Source: Urinicoccus massiliensis
Lineage (GTDB): Bacteria; Bacillota; Clostridia; Tissierellales; Peptoniphilaceae
Assembly: GCF_900120405.1 (NCBI RefSeq)
Contig: NZ_LT635492.1
Coordinates: 639,478 to 703,477 of the forward strand
Length of the DNA stretch: 64,000 bases
Direction: 5' to 3'
Below are positions 42,188 to 49,635 of this stretch, piece by piece (positions within the stretch are counted from its first letter, which is position 1; the number at the start of each line of letters is the position of its first letter). A program made the position numbers and the translations under genes. Below the pieces are notes generated by a model, which did no database searches, was not told the DNA's origin, and saw only the letters and a program-made list of their open reading frames with translations.

Positions 42188-43525
42188 CTATTTTTTTTCT
42201 TGGCTGGTTTCAAGCTCAGCTCTAATTTTTTTGTTTCTATTATTTTGATAAATAACAGAAGCAATGGTTACTACTAATAGAATAATTTGTGGGATAAGAT
42301 TTTCATACCTATCGTATATTCCTATAGCTTCAGCAGACCATCCATTCATCCAAGGAACTATAGTTCTGCCAATTACATCTGCTTCTTGTAATTCTCCTAT
42401 GCCCTTTCCTAAGAAAGACAAGCAAAGTATAAACATTAGCCAAGAAGTAAATGTAAAGAATGGTTTTAATGGTAGCCTTACAGAAACTTTAGCAATTAAA
42501 TAATATACAATTGCAAGTATTATGGCGGCAACTAAAAGTCCAATCCACATATGCATTGGATTATCAGAAATGCCTGTTCTCATACCTTGGAAAAACAAAA
42601 TAAGTTCTGCACCCTCTCTTGCTACTGCTAAGAATGAAGTGAAAGATAAGGCAAAATAATTACCCTTGGAAACAGATTGTTCAACTTTGTTTTTAATGTA
42701 TCTATTCCAAACTTCAACTTCAGATTTAGAAAGCATCCAATTGGATACATAAAATAGTACGATAACAGCAAGAAACATCGCAATTCCTTCGAATATTTCT
42801 TGTCCCATTCCAGACTCAACTTCTCCCACTGTATTGGCGATGATATTAAATACTCCAGCTAGGACTGCTGAAAAAACAATGCCTAGCAAGGCTCCAATAT
42901 ATACACCTTTTAAATAAATTCTATTATTAGTCTTTGATAAATATGCAGCAATGGCAGCTACAACTAAAATGGCTTCAAGCCCTTCACGAAGTGTAAGTCC
43001 AAGAACTGCAAAAAATGTACCAAATCTTTTTAGCAGCTCTCCCAACAATTGACCTGTTGAAAGGCTATTTGCATCTTCTTGACTTTGACCACTGGACTTA
43101 GAATCTCCAGAGGTTCCATCAAGAGTATGAGCATCTTCATGAAGATAAGTTATAAGTGCATCAATTTCATCTTTAACTTCTTTTGGGTCTGCATCTTCTT
43201 TGATAGAATTTTTTGCTCTGTAAAATTGATGTTCAACCATTGAACCCCTTTGGCCTGAAATTGCAGACATAGTTGTTTTTTCAAATCCAATTTTTTCATA
43301 GAATTTAAAGTAAGCTACGTTAATTGCATCTGTGGCTGCTTTTTTAGCATCCTTATCTCCAGGCTTGTAAACTTCCACAGCTTTTTCTAAATGTTCTGAC
43401 ATAGCATCAGCGACTTCAACCCAGTTGCCATAATTTGTTTCTGCTGCAAAAACAGGCGTTAAAGTTAGGCTAATCATGATTACCATAATTGCAAAAATGC
43501 TAGTCATTTTCTTTAATAAATTCAT
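42188..43525 (-). CDS. FTR1-family iron permease
   Basis: A 445-residue exported membrane protein: signal peptide (about 1-27), an extracytoplasmic helical domain (about 30-150) and seven C-terminal membrane segments. Both FTR1 iron-passage motifs are present: REGLEAILVV (about 181-190) and AREGAELILFFQGM (about 307-320). The N-terminal soluble domain is usual in Firmicute members. It would import iron handed over by the P19-like lipoprotein. Third gene of the locus; ribosome site GAAGGGGGGAT. Its 3' quarter has been duplicated downstream. Confidence 0.95.
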   Translation of the reverse strand: MNLLKKMTSIFAIMVIMISLTLTPVFAAETNYGNWVEVADAMSEHLEKAVEVYKPGDKDAKKAATDAINVAYFKFYEKIGFEKTTMSAISGQRGSMVEHQFYRAKNSIKEDADPKEVKDEIDALITYLHEDAHTLDGTSGDSKSSGQSQEDANSLSTGQLLGELLKRFGTFFAVLGLTLREGLEAILVVAAIAAYLSKTNNRIYLKGVYIGALLGIVFSAVLAGVFNIIANTVGEVESGMGQEIFEGIAMFLAVIVLFYVSNWMLSKSEVEVWNRYIKNKVEQSVSKGNYFALSFTSFLAVAREGAELILFFQGMRTGISDNPMHMWIGLLVAAIILAIVYYLIAKVSVRLPLKPFFTFTSWLMFILCLSFLGKGIGELQEADVIGRTIVPWMNGWSAEAIGIYDRYENLIPQIILLVVTIASVIYQNNRNKKIRAELETSQEKK

Positions 43526-43527
43526 CT

Positions 43528-44205
43528 CTATCCCCCCTTCTTTATTAAACTTCCATCTTCCATTTGGTAAAGTGTATTGCCGTATTTTAAAATATCAAGC
43601 TCATGAGTAACTATAATAAGCGCAGTACCTTTAGAATTTATTTTTTTTAATAAATCCATTATCTCCATAGTAGTATTTTTATCCAAATCACTTGTAGGCT
43701 CATCTAAAATCAAAAGCTCCGGCGAATTAATCATAGATCTGGCTATCAGCACTCTTTTTAGCTCTCCTCCAGATAAATTTTTAGCAAAATCATCCTTCAG
43801 ATGCAAAATTCCCATCAAATCAAGGAGCATAGCTGCTTTTTCATAAGCAGATTCATCTCTTTTAAATAGATAATAAGGAAGAGACACATTCTCTAAAACA
43901 TTTAAATTTGGAAGTGTTCCTAGACTTTGTGGCACAAAACCTATGATTTCATTCCTATATTTGCTAATTTCTCTATCAGAAAAATCACTTATATTTTTGC
44001 CCTTAGCAAAAATTTTACCTTCAGTCGGTTTTAATAAACCAGACAAAAGATTTAAAAAAGTTGACTTTCCAGAACCACTTCTGCCAATTATATTGACAAA
44101 ATCTCCCTCCTTCAAGGTAAAATTTACATTTTTAACAGCAAAAAGCGTATTAGAACCTCTTTTGAAACTCTTGCTTAAATTTTCAGTTTCAATTATTGAT
44201 TCCAT
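43528..44205 (-). CDS. ABC transporter ATP-binding protein
   Basis: A 225-residue ATPase of the LolD/MacB class: Walker A IIGRSGSGKSTFLNLLSG (about 36-53), Q-loop IIGFVPQSLGTLPNL, signature LSGGELKRVLIARSMINSP (about 133-151), Walker B LLILDEPTSDLD and switch His in IVTHELDI. ATG at 44205 overlaps the stop of the DUF4418 gene (TAATG), and this start fits the family. This is the second ATPase of the locus; with three permeases and two ATPases, the locus may encode two related ABC machines. Confidence 0.93.
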   Translation of the reverse strand: MESIIETENLSKSFKRGSNTLFAVKNVNFTLKEGDFVNIIGRSGSGKSTFLNLLSGLLKPTEGKIFAKGKNISDFSDREISKYRNEIIGFVPQSLGTLPNLNVLENVSLPYYLFKRDESAYEKAAMLLDLMGILHLKDDFAKNLSGGELKRVLIARSMINSPELLILDEPTSDLDKNTTMEIMDLLKKINSKGTALIIVTHELDILKYGNTLYQMEDGSLIKKGG

Positions 44206-44600
44206 TATGAATGTCTTTCTTTCATACAATAATAAATATTAACTAAAACCAATATACCTGCCAACAATGTGCAAAATGGAATGGTTTTTGCTCTGCATGC
44301 CATATCGGCTTTCATGCATCCACCAATAAGCACATGAGTGTTTAGTATCTCTAAAACACCAATTGCTATATTTGAAATAGCTAATCCTAAAGATATTTTT
44401 GAATCTTTAACTATAATAAAAATGATTGCTAACACTAAAATGACTGCACCAATACCCATAGTCATATTCCCCATCCAATGGCATTTCATAAACATTCCAT
44501 CTTCCATAGGAGGACAAACGGGTGTTATAAATTTTGGTGCAAGCACTAACAAAAAACCTATAATAGCAGAAATATATCCTAAAATCTTCTTTCTACTCAT
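44205..44600 (-). CDS. DUF4418-family membrane protein, first gene of the iron locus
   Basis: A 131-residue protein with four hydrophobic segments. The external loops carry Cys and Met residues (PVCPPMEDGMFMKCHWMGNM and GGCMKADMACRAKTIPFC), the DUF4418 pattern. Such Cys/Met-rich loops suggest metal contact. The family commonly accompanies FtsX-type permeases and an ATPase, but its role is undefined. ATG at 44600 follows AAAGGATGATTCAA. Confidence 0.88.
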   Translation of the reverse strand: MSRKKILGYISAIIGFLLVLAPKFITPVCPPMEDGMFMKCHWMGNMTMGIGAVILVLAIIFIIVKDSKISLGLAISNIAIGVLEILNTHVLIGGCMKADMACRAKTIPFCTLLAGILVLVNIYYCMKERHS

Positions 44601-44666
44601 TTGAATCATCCTTTCTACTTATCTTTATTAATAACATTGTAATATAAAAACGTGTTTATTTTTTTA

Positions 44667-44796
44667 TACTTACCAGTCTTTTTTTCAACAGTTACCCCTG
44701 GCCAGTTACCAACATATTGGTTGGAACCAGTGAGGCCGTTAAAAAGTGTTGACTTCCCACTATTGGGTTGCCGGCAAGTGCAATAGTAATAGCCAT
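44667..44796 (-). pseudogene. 5' fragment of a feoB ferrous-iron transporter gene
   Basis: Starts [11 protein letters not shown]. With one missing base restored (AAT to AT in the P-loop), it reads [20 protein letters not shown] then [13 protein letters not shown], the FeoB G-protein start with its G1 motif. It breaks off after about 43 codons; the G domain remainder and membrane domain are absent. Confidence 0.85.
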
Positions 44797-44797
44797 C

Positions 44798-45005
44798 TTA
44801 GTCCTCCTTCTTTTCTATTTCTTCAATTGCAATTAATTCAGCATCTGCTTTTCTAATGCTAAGTTCATAATGTCTAATATTAATTTGCACAGGGTCGCCA
44901 AGTGGCGCCACCTTCCTTATGTAAATTTCTGATCAGAGGACCAGAACCATTGATTTTTTTAACGATGTAGTATTTTCCTACAACTGCATCTCTTAAAGTT
45001 TGCAA
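44798..45005 (-). pseudogene. damaged feoA gene (second FeoA)
   Basis: Begins TTG at 45005 behind GAGGAGATGT with QTLRDAVVGKYYIVKKINGS. Its frame is then broken: the C-terminal part GDPVQINIRHYELSIRKADA and ELIAIEEIEKKED lies in another frame, and the middle RL.DMG..PG block is shortened. It sat between the intact feoA and feoB as in a normal feoAAB operon. Confidence 0.78.
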
Positions 45006-45008
45006 GTC

Positions 45009-45239
45009 TTACATCTCCTCTACTAATATTTTTTTCGCTATATCTTTTCCGATTGCAACTCTGGAATCTTTAACATATACAATTAAATTACCATCGTTCT
45101 CATTAACAACTTTTATAACTGCATCTTTGACAAAATCAAGATTCGCCAGGTGGGACTCAGTTACATTACTATCTCCTAAAGACCTAATCCTTAAAATCTT
45201 ATAATTAACATTTAAGGGTGCCATTACTAAGCTAAGCAT
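45009..45239 (-). CDS. feoA: FeoA-family protein
   Basis: A 76-residue SH3-like FeoA protein (MLSLVMAPLNVNYKILRIRS, ending NLIVYVKDSRVAIGKDIAKK). FeoA proteins assist the FeoB Fe2+ transporter. This gene is intact, but the feoA and feoB genes behind it are broken, so it probably has no local partner. The stop is followed within four bases by the TTG of the damaged feoA. Confidence 0.82.
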   Translation of the reverse strand: MLSLVMAPLNVNYKILRIRSLGDSNVTESHLANLDFVKDAVIKVVNENDGNLIVYVKDSRVAIGKDIAKKILVEEM

Positions 45240-45564
45240 CTAACCACTCGTTTCTAGTTTTAATTTTATCAAAATAAATTAATACTTGAATTTGATTATC
45301 GCTTTCGTAATTATTATAACATAGGAAATTGAAAATTTAAATCAATTTTCCAGTTTTTTAAAAAAGGGCATATTTTTAAGATTGAGAATATTTTTAATTT
45401 ATCTTTCTTATGTTGCCTTGTATATTATAATTTTCTTTTTTATTATAATTTTCTTTTTTTATTGGCCTATATAATAGAAGAACTTTAATAAAAAAGGCTC
45501 GTTTATTTTTTGTTAGATAGTAATTTTTAGTAATTTTATAAGTAAACCTTATTCTCAAAATAAT
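45240..45564. other. A+T-rich region upstream of feoA
   Basis: Holds the promoter side of feoA (minus-strand TTATAATAATTACG near 45315) and further A+T-rich sequence with short TTTTCTTTTTTATTATAA repeats at about 45431-45460. No gene seen. Confidence 0.45.
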
Positions 45565-45672
45565 TTATTTAATAGAAATGCTCTCAAAAATCCCATCTTC
45601 CAGCAATACCATAGGCAACCTAATGAAGTTATACATTTCAGATTGCCTATTATAAAAATAATCAAAATTCAT
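45565..45672 (-). pseudogene. N-terminal stub of a RepA_N replication initiator gene
   Basis: ATG at 45672 with a strong AAAGGAGGTAGGG site encodes 35 residues, MNFDYFYNRQSEMYNFIRLP then MVLLEDGIFESISIK, and a stop. This is the start of RepA_N-type proteins of Tn1549-like elements and plasmids (YYxxQxExYxFYRIPKxLF). The remaining ~250 residues are missing. Confidence 0.75.
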
Positions 45673-45690
45673 CCCTACCTCCTTTCTTTG

Positions 45691-45790
45691 AAATAAAAAA
45701 GACGACAGAATTATTGATTTCTATCGTCTACGGTTGTCTAATATTTATTTTTCTTTAAATAGATTTTATTGTATAGTTTAATAATTCTAA
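45691..45790 (-). repeat. CD1845-3' end/terminator module, copy 2 (with the intact gene)
   Basis: Terminator stem GACGACAGAA...TTTCTATCGTC after the CD1845 stop, plus the gene's last codons. Homologous to 34225-34318 and 57016-57118. Confidence 0.85.
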
Positions 45791-46036
45791 TAATCCAATA
45801 ACATATATACCTAATTTAGGTAATCCAAATGGGCTAAATAAAAATGCTAAGATTAGTGCTTCAATTACAATTTGATTATCTCCTTGAAATATGCTAGCTA
45901 ATCCAATTATAAAAATTAAAGTAGAAACTACGCTTAACAACGCAGTACTCAAACTTAATATGAAGGTTAAAAAGGCTATGAGCAAACTCAGCACTAATCT
46001 TATCGGTAATAAAATTATTCTAATTATCCATCTCAT
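45755..46036 (-). CDS. CD1845-family small membrane protein of integrative elements
   Basis: A 93-residue very hydrophobic protein starting MRWIIRIILLPIRLVLSLLI, the hallmark of the CD1845-type proteins carried by Tn1549-like conjugative elements. About three membrane segments; function unknown. It lies directly downstream of the foreign lysS 3' fragment and upstream of the RepA_N stub. Its 3' end is found as truncated copies at 34225 and 57016. Confidence 0.82.
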   Translation of the reverse strand: MRWIIRIILLPIRLVLSLLIAFLTFILSLSTALLSVVSTLIFIIGLASIFQGDNQIVIEALILAFLFSPFGLPKLGIYVIGLLELLNYTIKSI

Positions 46037-46048
46037 ACATACCCCTAA

Positions 46049-46130
46049 AAATTAAACTGGGATTCATAACAAACCCCAGTTTCATAATTAGCGTGTTCTT
46101 TAATATAATTTTGATCCTGCTGGAATATTA
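46049..46130 (-). repeat. lysS 3' end/terminator direct repeat, distal copy
   Basis: ATTAAACTGGGATTCATAAC, CCCCAGTTTCATAATTAGCG and TTTTGATCCTGCTGGAAT match 57128-57206 almost base for base, including about 50 bp of non-coding terminator. The two copies bracket about 11 kb of mobile-element DNA. Confidence 0.9.
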
Positions 46131-46594
46131 TCATCCAACATTATTAAGTTAAGTTTTTCTTCTCCGTCGTACTCGCAAATTGCAGATATAATCATACCTT
46201 CTGAGTCGATTCCCATCATCTTACGTAGAGGAAGATTACAAATCGCAAGCAGTGTCTTTCCAATTAAAGACTCTGCGCTGTAATATTCCTTAATACCAGA
46301 TAAAATAACTTTTTCTTTTTCAGAACCATCATCTAATGTAAATTTCAATAGTTTTTTTCATTTTGGAACCTCTTCGCAGTTCTTGACTTTTACAACTCTA
46401 AAATCAGATTTTGAGAATGTATCAAAATCAACCATATCTTCAAATAATGGCTCTACTTTTACTTTTGAAAAGTCGATTTTTTCTGTCGTAAGTTTGTCGT
46501 AAGTTTCGTAAGTTTCTTTTGACAAATCCCCATTTTCTGCCTTTTCTAAGCCTATTGGCTTCATTGTTGGAATATATAATCTGTATTTCTTCAT
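46100..46594 (-). pseudogene. foreign copy of the 3' end of lysS, with an in-frame stop
   Basis: One reading frame of about 165 codons homologous to the C-terminal tRNA-binding extension of the LysRS at 57178 ([48 protein letters not shown], ending IPAGSKLY). A TGA at 46360-46358 replaces the Ser codon of VPKSKK (TCA to TGA). It is far more A+T-rich than, and clearly diverged from, the resident lysS, so it came from a relative. The linker between IPTMKPIG and VDF also differs in length. Confidence 0.88.
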
Positions 46595-46780
46595 TGTTCA
46601 TTGATTTTATTTCTTCTGCGCTTTTATATGTTTTGTATGTTCCGTCTTCATTTATTAGTTTTACTATGATCATTATATAAACATGAATATTTTGATTTCC
46701 CTATCTACTTTCATCATGAATTATTAGGTCTACTATCATTCCTTCTTCTACAAAGTTGGCTTGTATATATTTTTCCTGCA
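46595..46780 (-). pseudogene. recombinant relaxase / small-protein remnant
   Basis: The upstream part (46681-46780) matches the MobA/MobL relaxase gene around 51361-51470: VEEGMIVDL, HDES and GNQNIHVYIMIIVKLINEDG. At INEDGTYKTYK the frame switches to the 57-residue protein of 48545 (KSAEEIKSMNNEEIQIIYS). The switch falls where both genes encode a similar DGT segment. The downstream end runs into the lysS fragment at ATATATTCCAACAATGAAG. Confidence 0.75.
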
Positions 46781-46825
46781 ATAATCCCAAAAAAGGCTTA
46801 AGAGTCATCTCCTAAGCTTTTCATC

Positions 46826-47677
46826 TTATAATTTATAATATGCAATACCCAAAAGACCTCTACCTGTGTGTGTTGCTAGTGTTGGTGCTATCTGTTCTTC
46901 AACGTAAATTTTTGCTCTATCAACTTCACCTTTTAATGCTTCCTTAGCTAGCATCAATGCCTCAGGATTTGAGCCATGGCAAATAGATAGGTAATAATCT
47001 TTGGTGCCACTAAGTTCTTTCTTAACCCTTTCAATAAGTTTTTTTTGCGCCTTGGCAAACCCCCTGACCTTGTCGATGGCGTAGTAAATACCGTCCATAT
47101 TGCATGTGATTATTGGCTTTATATTTAAAATTTGACCTATGGCGCCTTGAACTTTGCCAATCCTACCGCCTTTGATTAAGTGATCTAATTCTGGTATTGC
47201 AAAATACGTCTTAGACCTCATATTATCCCTATCATCTGTCATTATTTTAATAATTTCATCAGCACTGTGACCCTCATCTCTAAGGCTTGCTGCTCTATAG
47301 CCGTAAAATCCTGCACCAATAGCAACATTTTTTGTGTCGAAAACTTTCACCTTGCCGCCATAGTCGTTAGCTGCAAGATTTGAAAGATTATTCACACCGC
47401 TTAAACCTGATGAAACTGTGATGATTAAAACTTCATCGGCACCCGATGCAAATTCTTTATCAATTGCTTCTTTCACTTCTGTTGGTGATGGTATACTTGT
47501 CCTAGGAAGTTCCTTATCAAGTAAATCATAAAACTCATCCTTTTCTATATCAATTAAATCTCTGTATGATTTGTCCGAAAAGTGAACCCATAAAGGCAGC
47601 ATAGCCATATTTAATTTTTGATATGCTTCTTTTGGCACATCACAAGCCGTATCTATAATTAATCCTAATTTACTCAT
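46826..47677 (-). CDS. DegV-family fatty-acid-binding protein
   Basis: A 283-residue EDD-fold protein. The family pattern is clear: KLGLIIDTACDVP at the N terminus, RTSIPSPTEVKEAIDKEFA (about 75-93), ITVSSGLSGVNNL, and LDHLIKGGRIGKVQGAIGQI (about 164-183). DegV/FakB proteins bind fatty acids and present them to a kinase (FakA) for phosphorylation. Start overlaps the stop of the DUF1836 gene by 4 bp. It lies inside the mobilizable segment although it is a typical chromosomal gene. Confidence 0.93.
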   Translation of the reverse strand: MSKLGLIIDTACDVPKEAYQKLNMAMLPLWVHFSDKSYRDLIDIEKDEFYDLLDKELPRTSIPSPTEVKEAIDKEFASGADEVLIITVSSGLSGVNNLSNLAANDYGGKVKVFDTKNVAIGAGFYGYRAASLRDEGHSADEIIKIMTDDRDNMRSKTYFAIPELDHLIKGGRIGKVQGAIGQILNIKPIITCNMDGIYYAIDKVRGFAKAQKKLIERVKKELSGTKDYYLSICHGSNPEALMLAKEALKGEVDRAKIYVEEQIAPTLATHTGRGLLGIAYYKL

Positions 47678-48216
47678 TTGTCCTCCTTAGCTTTTAAAAG
47701 CTCGTATTCTAATAATTTTTGTGTAATAACTTTAGTGCAAACGCTGACAATGGCAAGGGTCAAGCCATTTCTATTGTCAAGATCTATATTGATAGATGCT
47801 GTGCCTTTAATCTCAGGGCTATCTTGCTTCTCCAAGATGTTTATGACTAATCTCAACACTTCTTCCACTTTGTTACAAAAGTAGTTGTACGACTCTTCTA
47901 TAGAGCTCTTCTTAAGCTCGAATAAAATGCCATCATCAATCTCAGCCATAGTTAAAATGTTTTTCAAAACAGTAATCACTATACAATAAGCGATGTGATC
48001 ACGATAATAGCGCTTTTTGATTGGGCCCGGTATAAGTTTATGCTTGACATAATTATTGACCATAGACTTTGTTAATTTATTGTCCTCATCAAACATCACT
48101 TCCAAAGTTTTATTAACAATCTCAACTAACTGCTCTAAATATATACCAAAGTCAGGCAAGTCCTTGTATCTTGGAATCTTAAATTCACTAATACCACTCA
48201 AATTTTTATTTATCAT
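47674..48216 (-). CDS. DUF1836-domain protein (HTH-like)
   Basis: A 180-residue protein of the DUF1836 (YkrK-like) family: FKIPRYKDLPDFGIYLEQLV near the N terminus and MVNNYVKHKLIPGPIKKRYY (about 51-70), a MerR-like helix-turn-helix pattern, then a helical C-terminal half. It often precedes a degV gene in Firmicutes, as here (4-bp overlap), and is a likely regulator of it. ATG follows GGTGGAGGTAAT. Confidence 0.85.
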   Translation of the reverse strand: MINKNLSGISEFKIPRYKDLPDFGIYLEQLVEIVNKTLEVMFDEDNKLTKSMVNNYVKHKLIPGPIKKRYYRDHIAYCIVITVLKNILTMAEIDDGILFELKKSSIEESYNYFCNKVEEVLRLVINILEKQDSPEIKGTASINIDLDNRNGLTLAIVSVCTKVITQKLLEYELLKAKEDK

Positions 48217-48218
48217 AT

Positions 48219-48544
48219 TACCTCCACCTAGTATTTAATACTATATCTATAGTTTCCCGTAACTAGATTATAAAGTCAAGCATTTTTTATAAATTTTCTA
48301 ATATCCTCACCAAAAGATTTCAAGAATGAGCAAAAACCTTATTTATTTCTTCGTTTATCATGTTTTATCTCCTTTGTTTGAATTAAAAAAAGGGAAGTAT
48401 AGGCTTTAATTTTTCTATACTTCCCTTTGATTGTTTTTATTTGGTTGTTGGTGATGGTGGAATGCTTTATTTTTATGTTTTTATAGCTTACTTAGGTCTT
48501 TGTACCTTTTGTTGTTTTTCTACTCTTATTTTGCTTTTCCACCT
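48219..48544. other. spacer with operon terminator
   Basis: No gene seen. Contains the strong terminator at 48389-48428 for the relaxase/57-residue-protein unit; the remainder is A+T-rich. Confidence 0.55.
48389..48428 (-). terminator. terminator of the mobilization unit
   Basis: AAAGGGAAGTATAG and CTATACTTCCCTTT form a 14-bp stem; seven T residues follow on the minus strand. Confidence 0.92.
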
Positions 48545-48718
48545 TTAGTAGTTTATGTGCGTTCTTTTATCTGATAGATAGTTTTTCATATCGGAATAAA
48601 TAATCTGTATTTCCTCATTGTTCATCGCTTTTATTTCTTCTGTGCTTTTATATGTTTTGTATGTTCCATCTTGGTCTGCTTTTATAAGTTCGTCTATTAG
48701 CTCTTGCTTTTTATTCAT
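48545..48718 (-). CDS. 57-residue hypothetical protein of the mobilization unit
   Basis: MNKKQELIDELIKADQDGTY then KTYKSTEEIKAMNNEEIQII and an end SDKRTHINY. ATG at 48718 follows CTAGGAGGTAATAG at ideal spacing, so it is a real gene though short. It is predicted helical and charged, with no known domain. A diverged 3' half of the same gene is fused to relaxase sequence at 46595, which shows it travels with the relaxase gene. Confidence 0.75.
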   Translation of the reverse strand: MNKKQELIDELIKADQDGTYKTYKSTEEIKAMNNEEIQIIYSDMKNYLSDKRTHINY

Positions 48719-48819
48719 CTCTATTACCTCCTAGATCTGCCTTTATTTTCTTGGTCATATTATAGCTTGGATAAGATATTTTTACCAGGTCTTATCTTTC
48801 TTGATTTTTGTAATAGTCT

Positions 48820-49635
48820 TTAGTCATTTGTCTTTTTTTTATTAAAACTATCACTATCTTGCTTATACTCTTTTATCTTTTCTATGATACTTTCTTTTTC
48901 TCCTCTCTTAATTGCCTTGTCAATTTCTATTGATAGGTCGATACCATATTCTTCATTGACTACTTCTACTGCATATTTAATATGGTTTATTTCCTTGTAT
49001 CTTTCCCTTATCTTTTCTGACTCTGTGTTTAATTTACTGATTTCGTCTTCTAAGTTTTTAATTTCTCCTAACCATTCTTTTTCTCTTAAATTTTTCTTTC
49101 CACTTATTTTTTCAATTAAGTTCCTTGCCCTTATATGTTGGTCTATTTCCTTTTGATTATTCTTGTAGAAGCTTTCTTTGAATATTTTCTTGTTCTCATA
49201 GTTTTGGTAGGTTTCTTTTGTTTTTCTTACAGTCTTTGCATAGGCTAAGCATTTGTTAAGGTCTTCTATCTTTTGACTATTTTCTTTTATGGTCTTATAT
49301 ATTTCAGAGTTTTTACTTCTTAGGGTATTTATATGCCCTTGTAAGTCTGATATGGTTTTTATTTTGTTTTCTCTTAGATAATTTATTCCACTTGCATATC
49401 TTTTTAGATCATAGATTGCCTTATTTCTTTTGCCATAAAATGATAATTCAGCTCTATTATTTTCTTGCATTTCTTGATAAAAACTTAAATATTTATATAG
49501 GTTAAAGAGTCCTGATTCATTTTCGATTTGCTTTTTACTTTGGTCTTTATATTCCCTGTATGATTCTTTTAGCTTATCTTTGAAGCCTGCTAACCATGAT
49601 GTTATTTTCTTTATTTCATTTCCTATGTTTTTTAA
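48820..49635 (-). pseudogene. MobA/MobL relaxase, C-terminal part (separated by an ISL3 insertion)
   Basis: About 271 codons continuing the relaxase frame after the insertion: NIGNEIKKITSWLAGFKDKL followed by long Lys/Glu-rich coiled coil to the stop. Removing the IS and one target duplicate joins ELLKN-IGNEIKK without loss of frame. An internal ATG at 49470 could start a free C-terminal fragment. Belongs with 50986-51785. Confidence 0.88.

Larger units (their letters stand above)
40461..42512. repeat. tandem duplication with a 1,026-bp period
   Basis: Unit 1 (about 40461-41486) and unit 2 (about 41487-42512) are almost identical. Each has a full Tp34-type gene and the 3' ~325 bp of the FTR1 gene. 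I see three base differences, all in the FTR1 segment (near 41228, 41237 and 41389 against 42254, 42263 and 42415); the Tp34 genes encode identical proteins. The joint reads ACAATT-TATAAATATT. Confidence 0.95.

Noticed and set aside
46358-46360. Read-through of the TGA in the lysS 3' fragment to make a stand-alone tRNA-binding protein.
   Set aside because: The fragment has no convincing ribosome site or start, begins within chimeric relaxase sequence, and the codon is Ser in the intact homologue; it behaves as a relic.
48820-49470. A separate 216-residue coiled-coil gene starting at the internal ATG.
   Set aside because: The frame is continuous upstream to the ISL3 insertion and rejoins the relaxase exactly; the ATG has no ribosome site.
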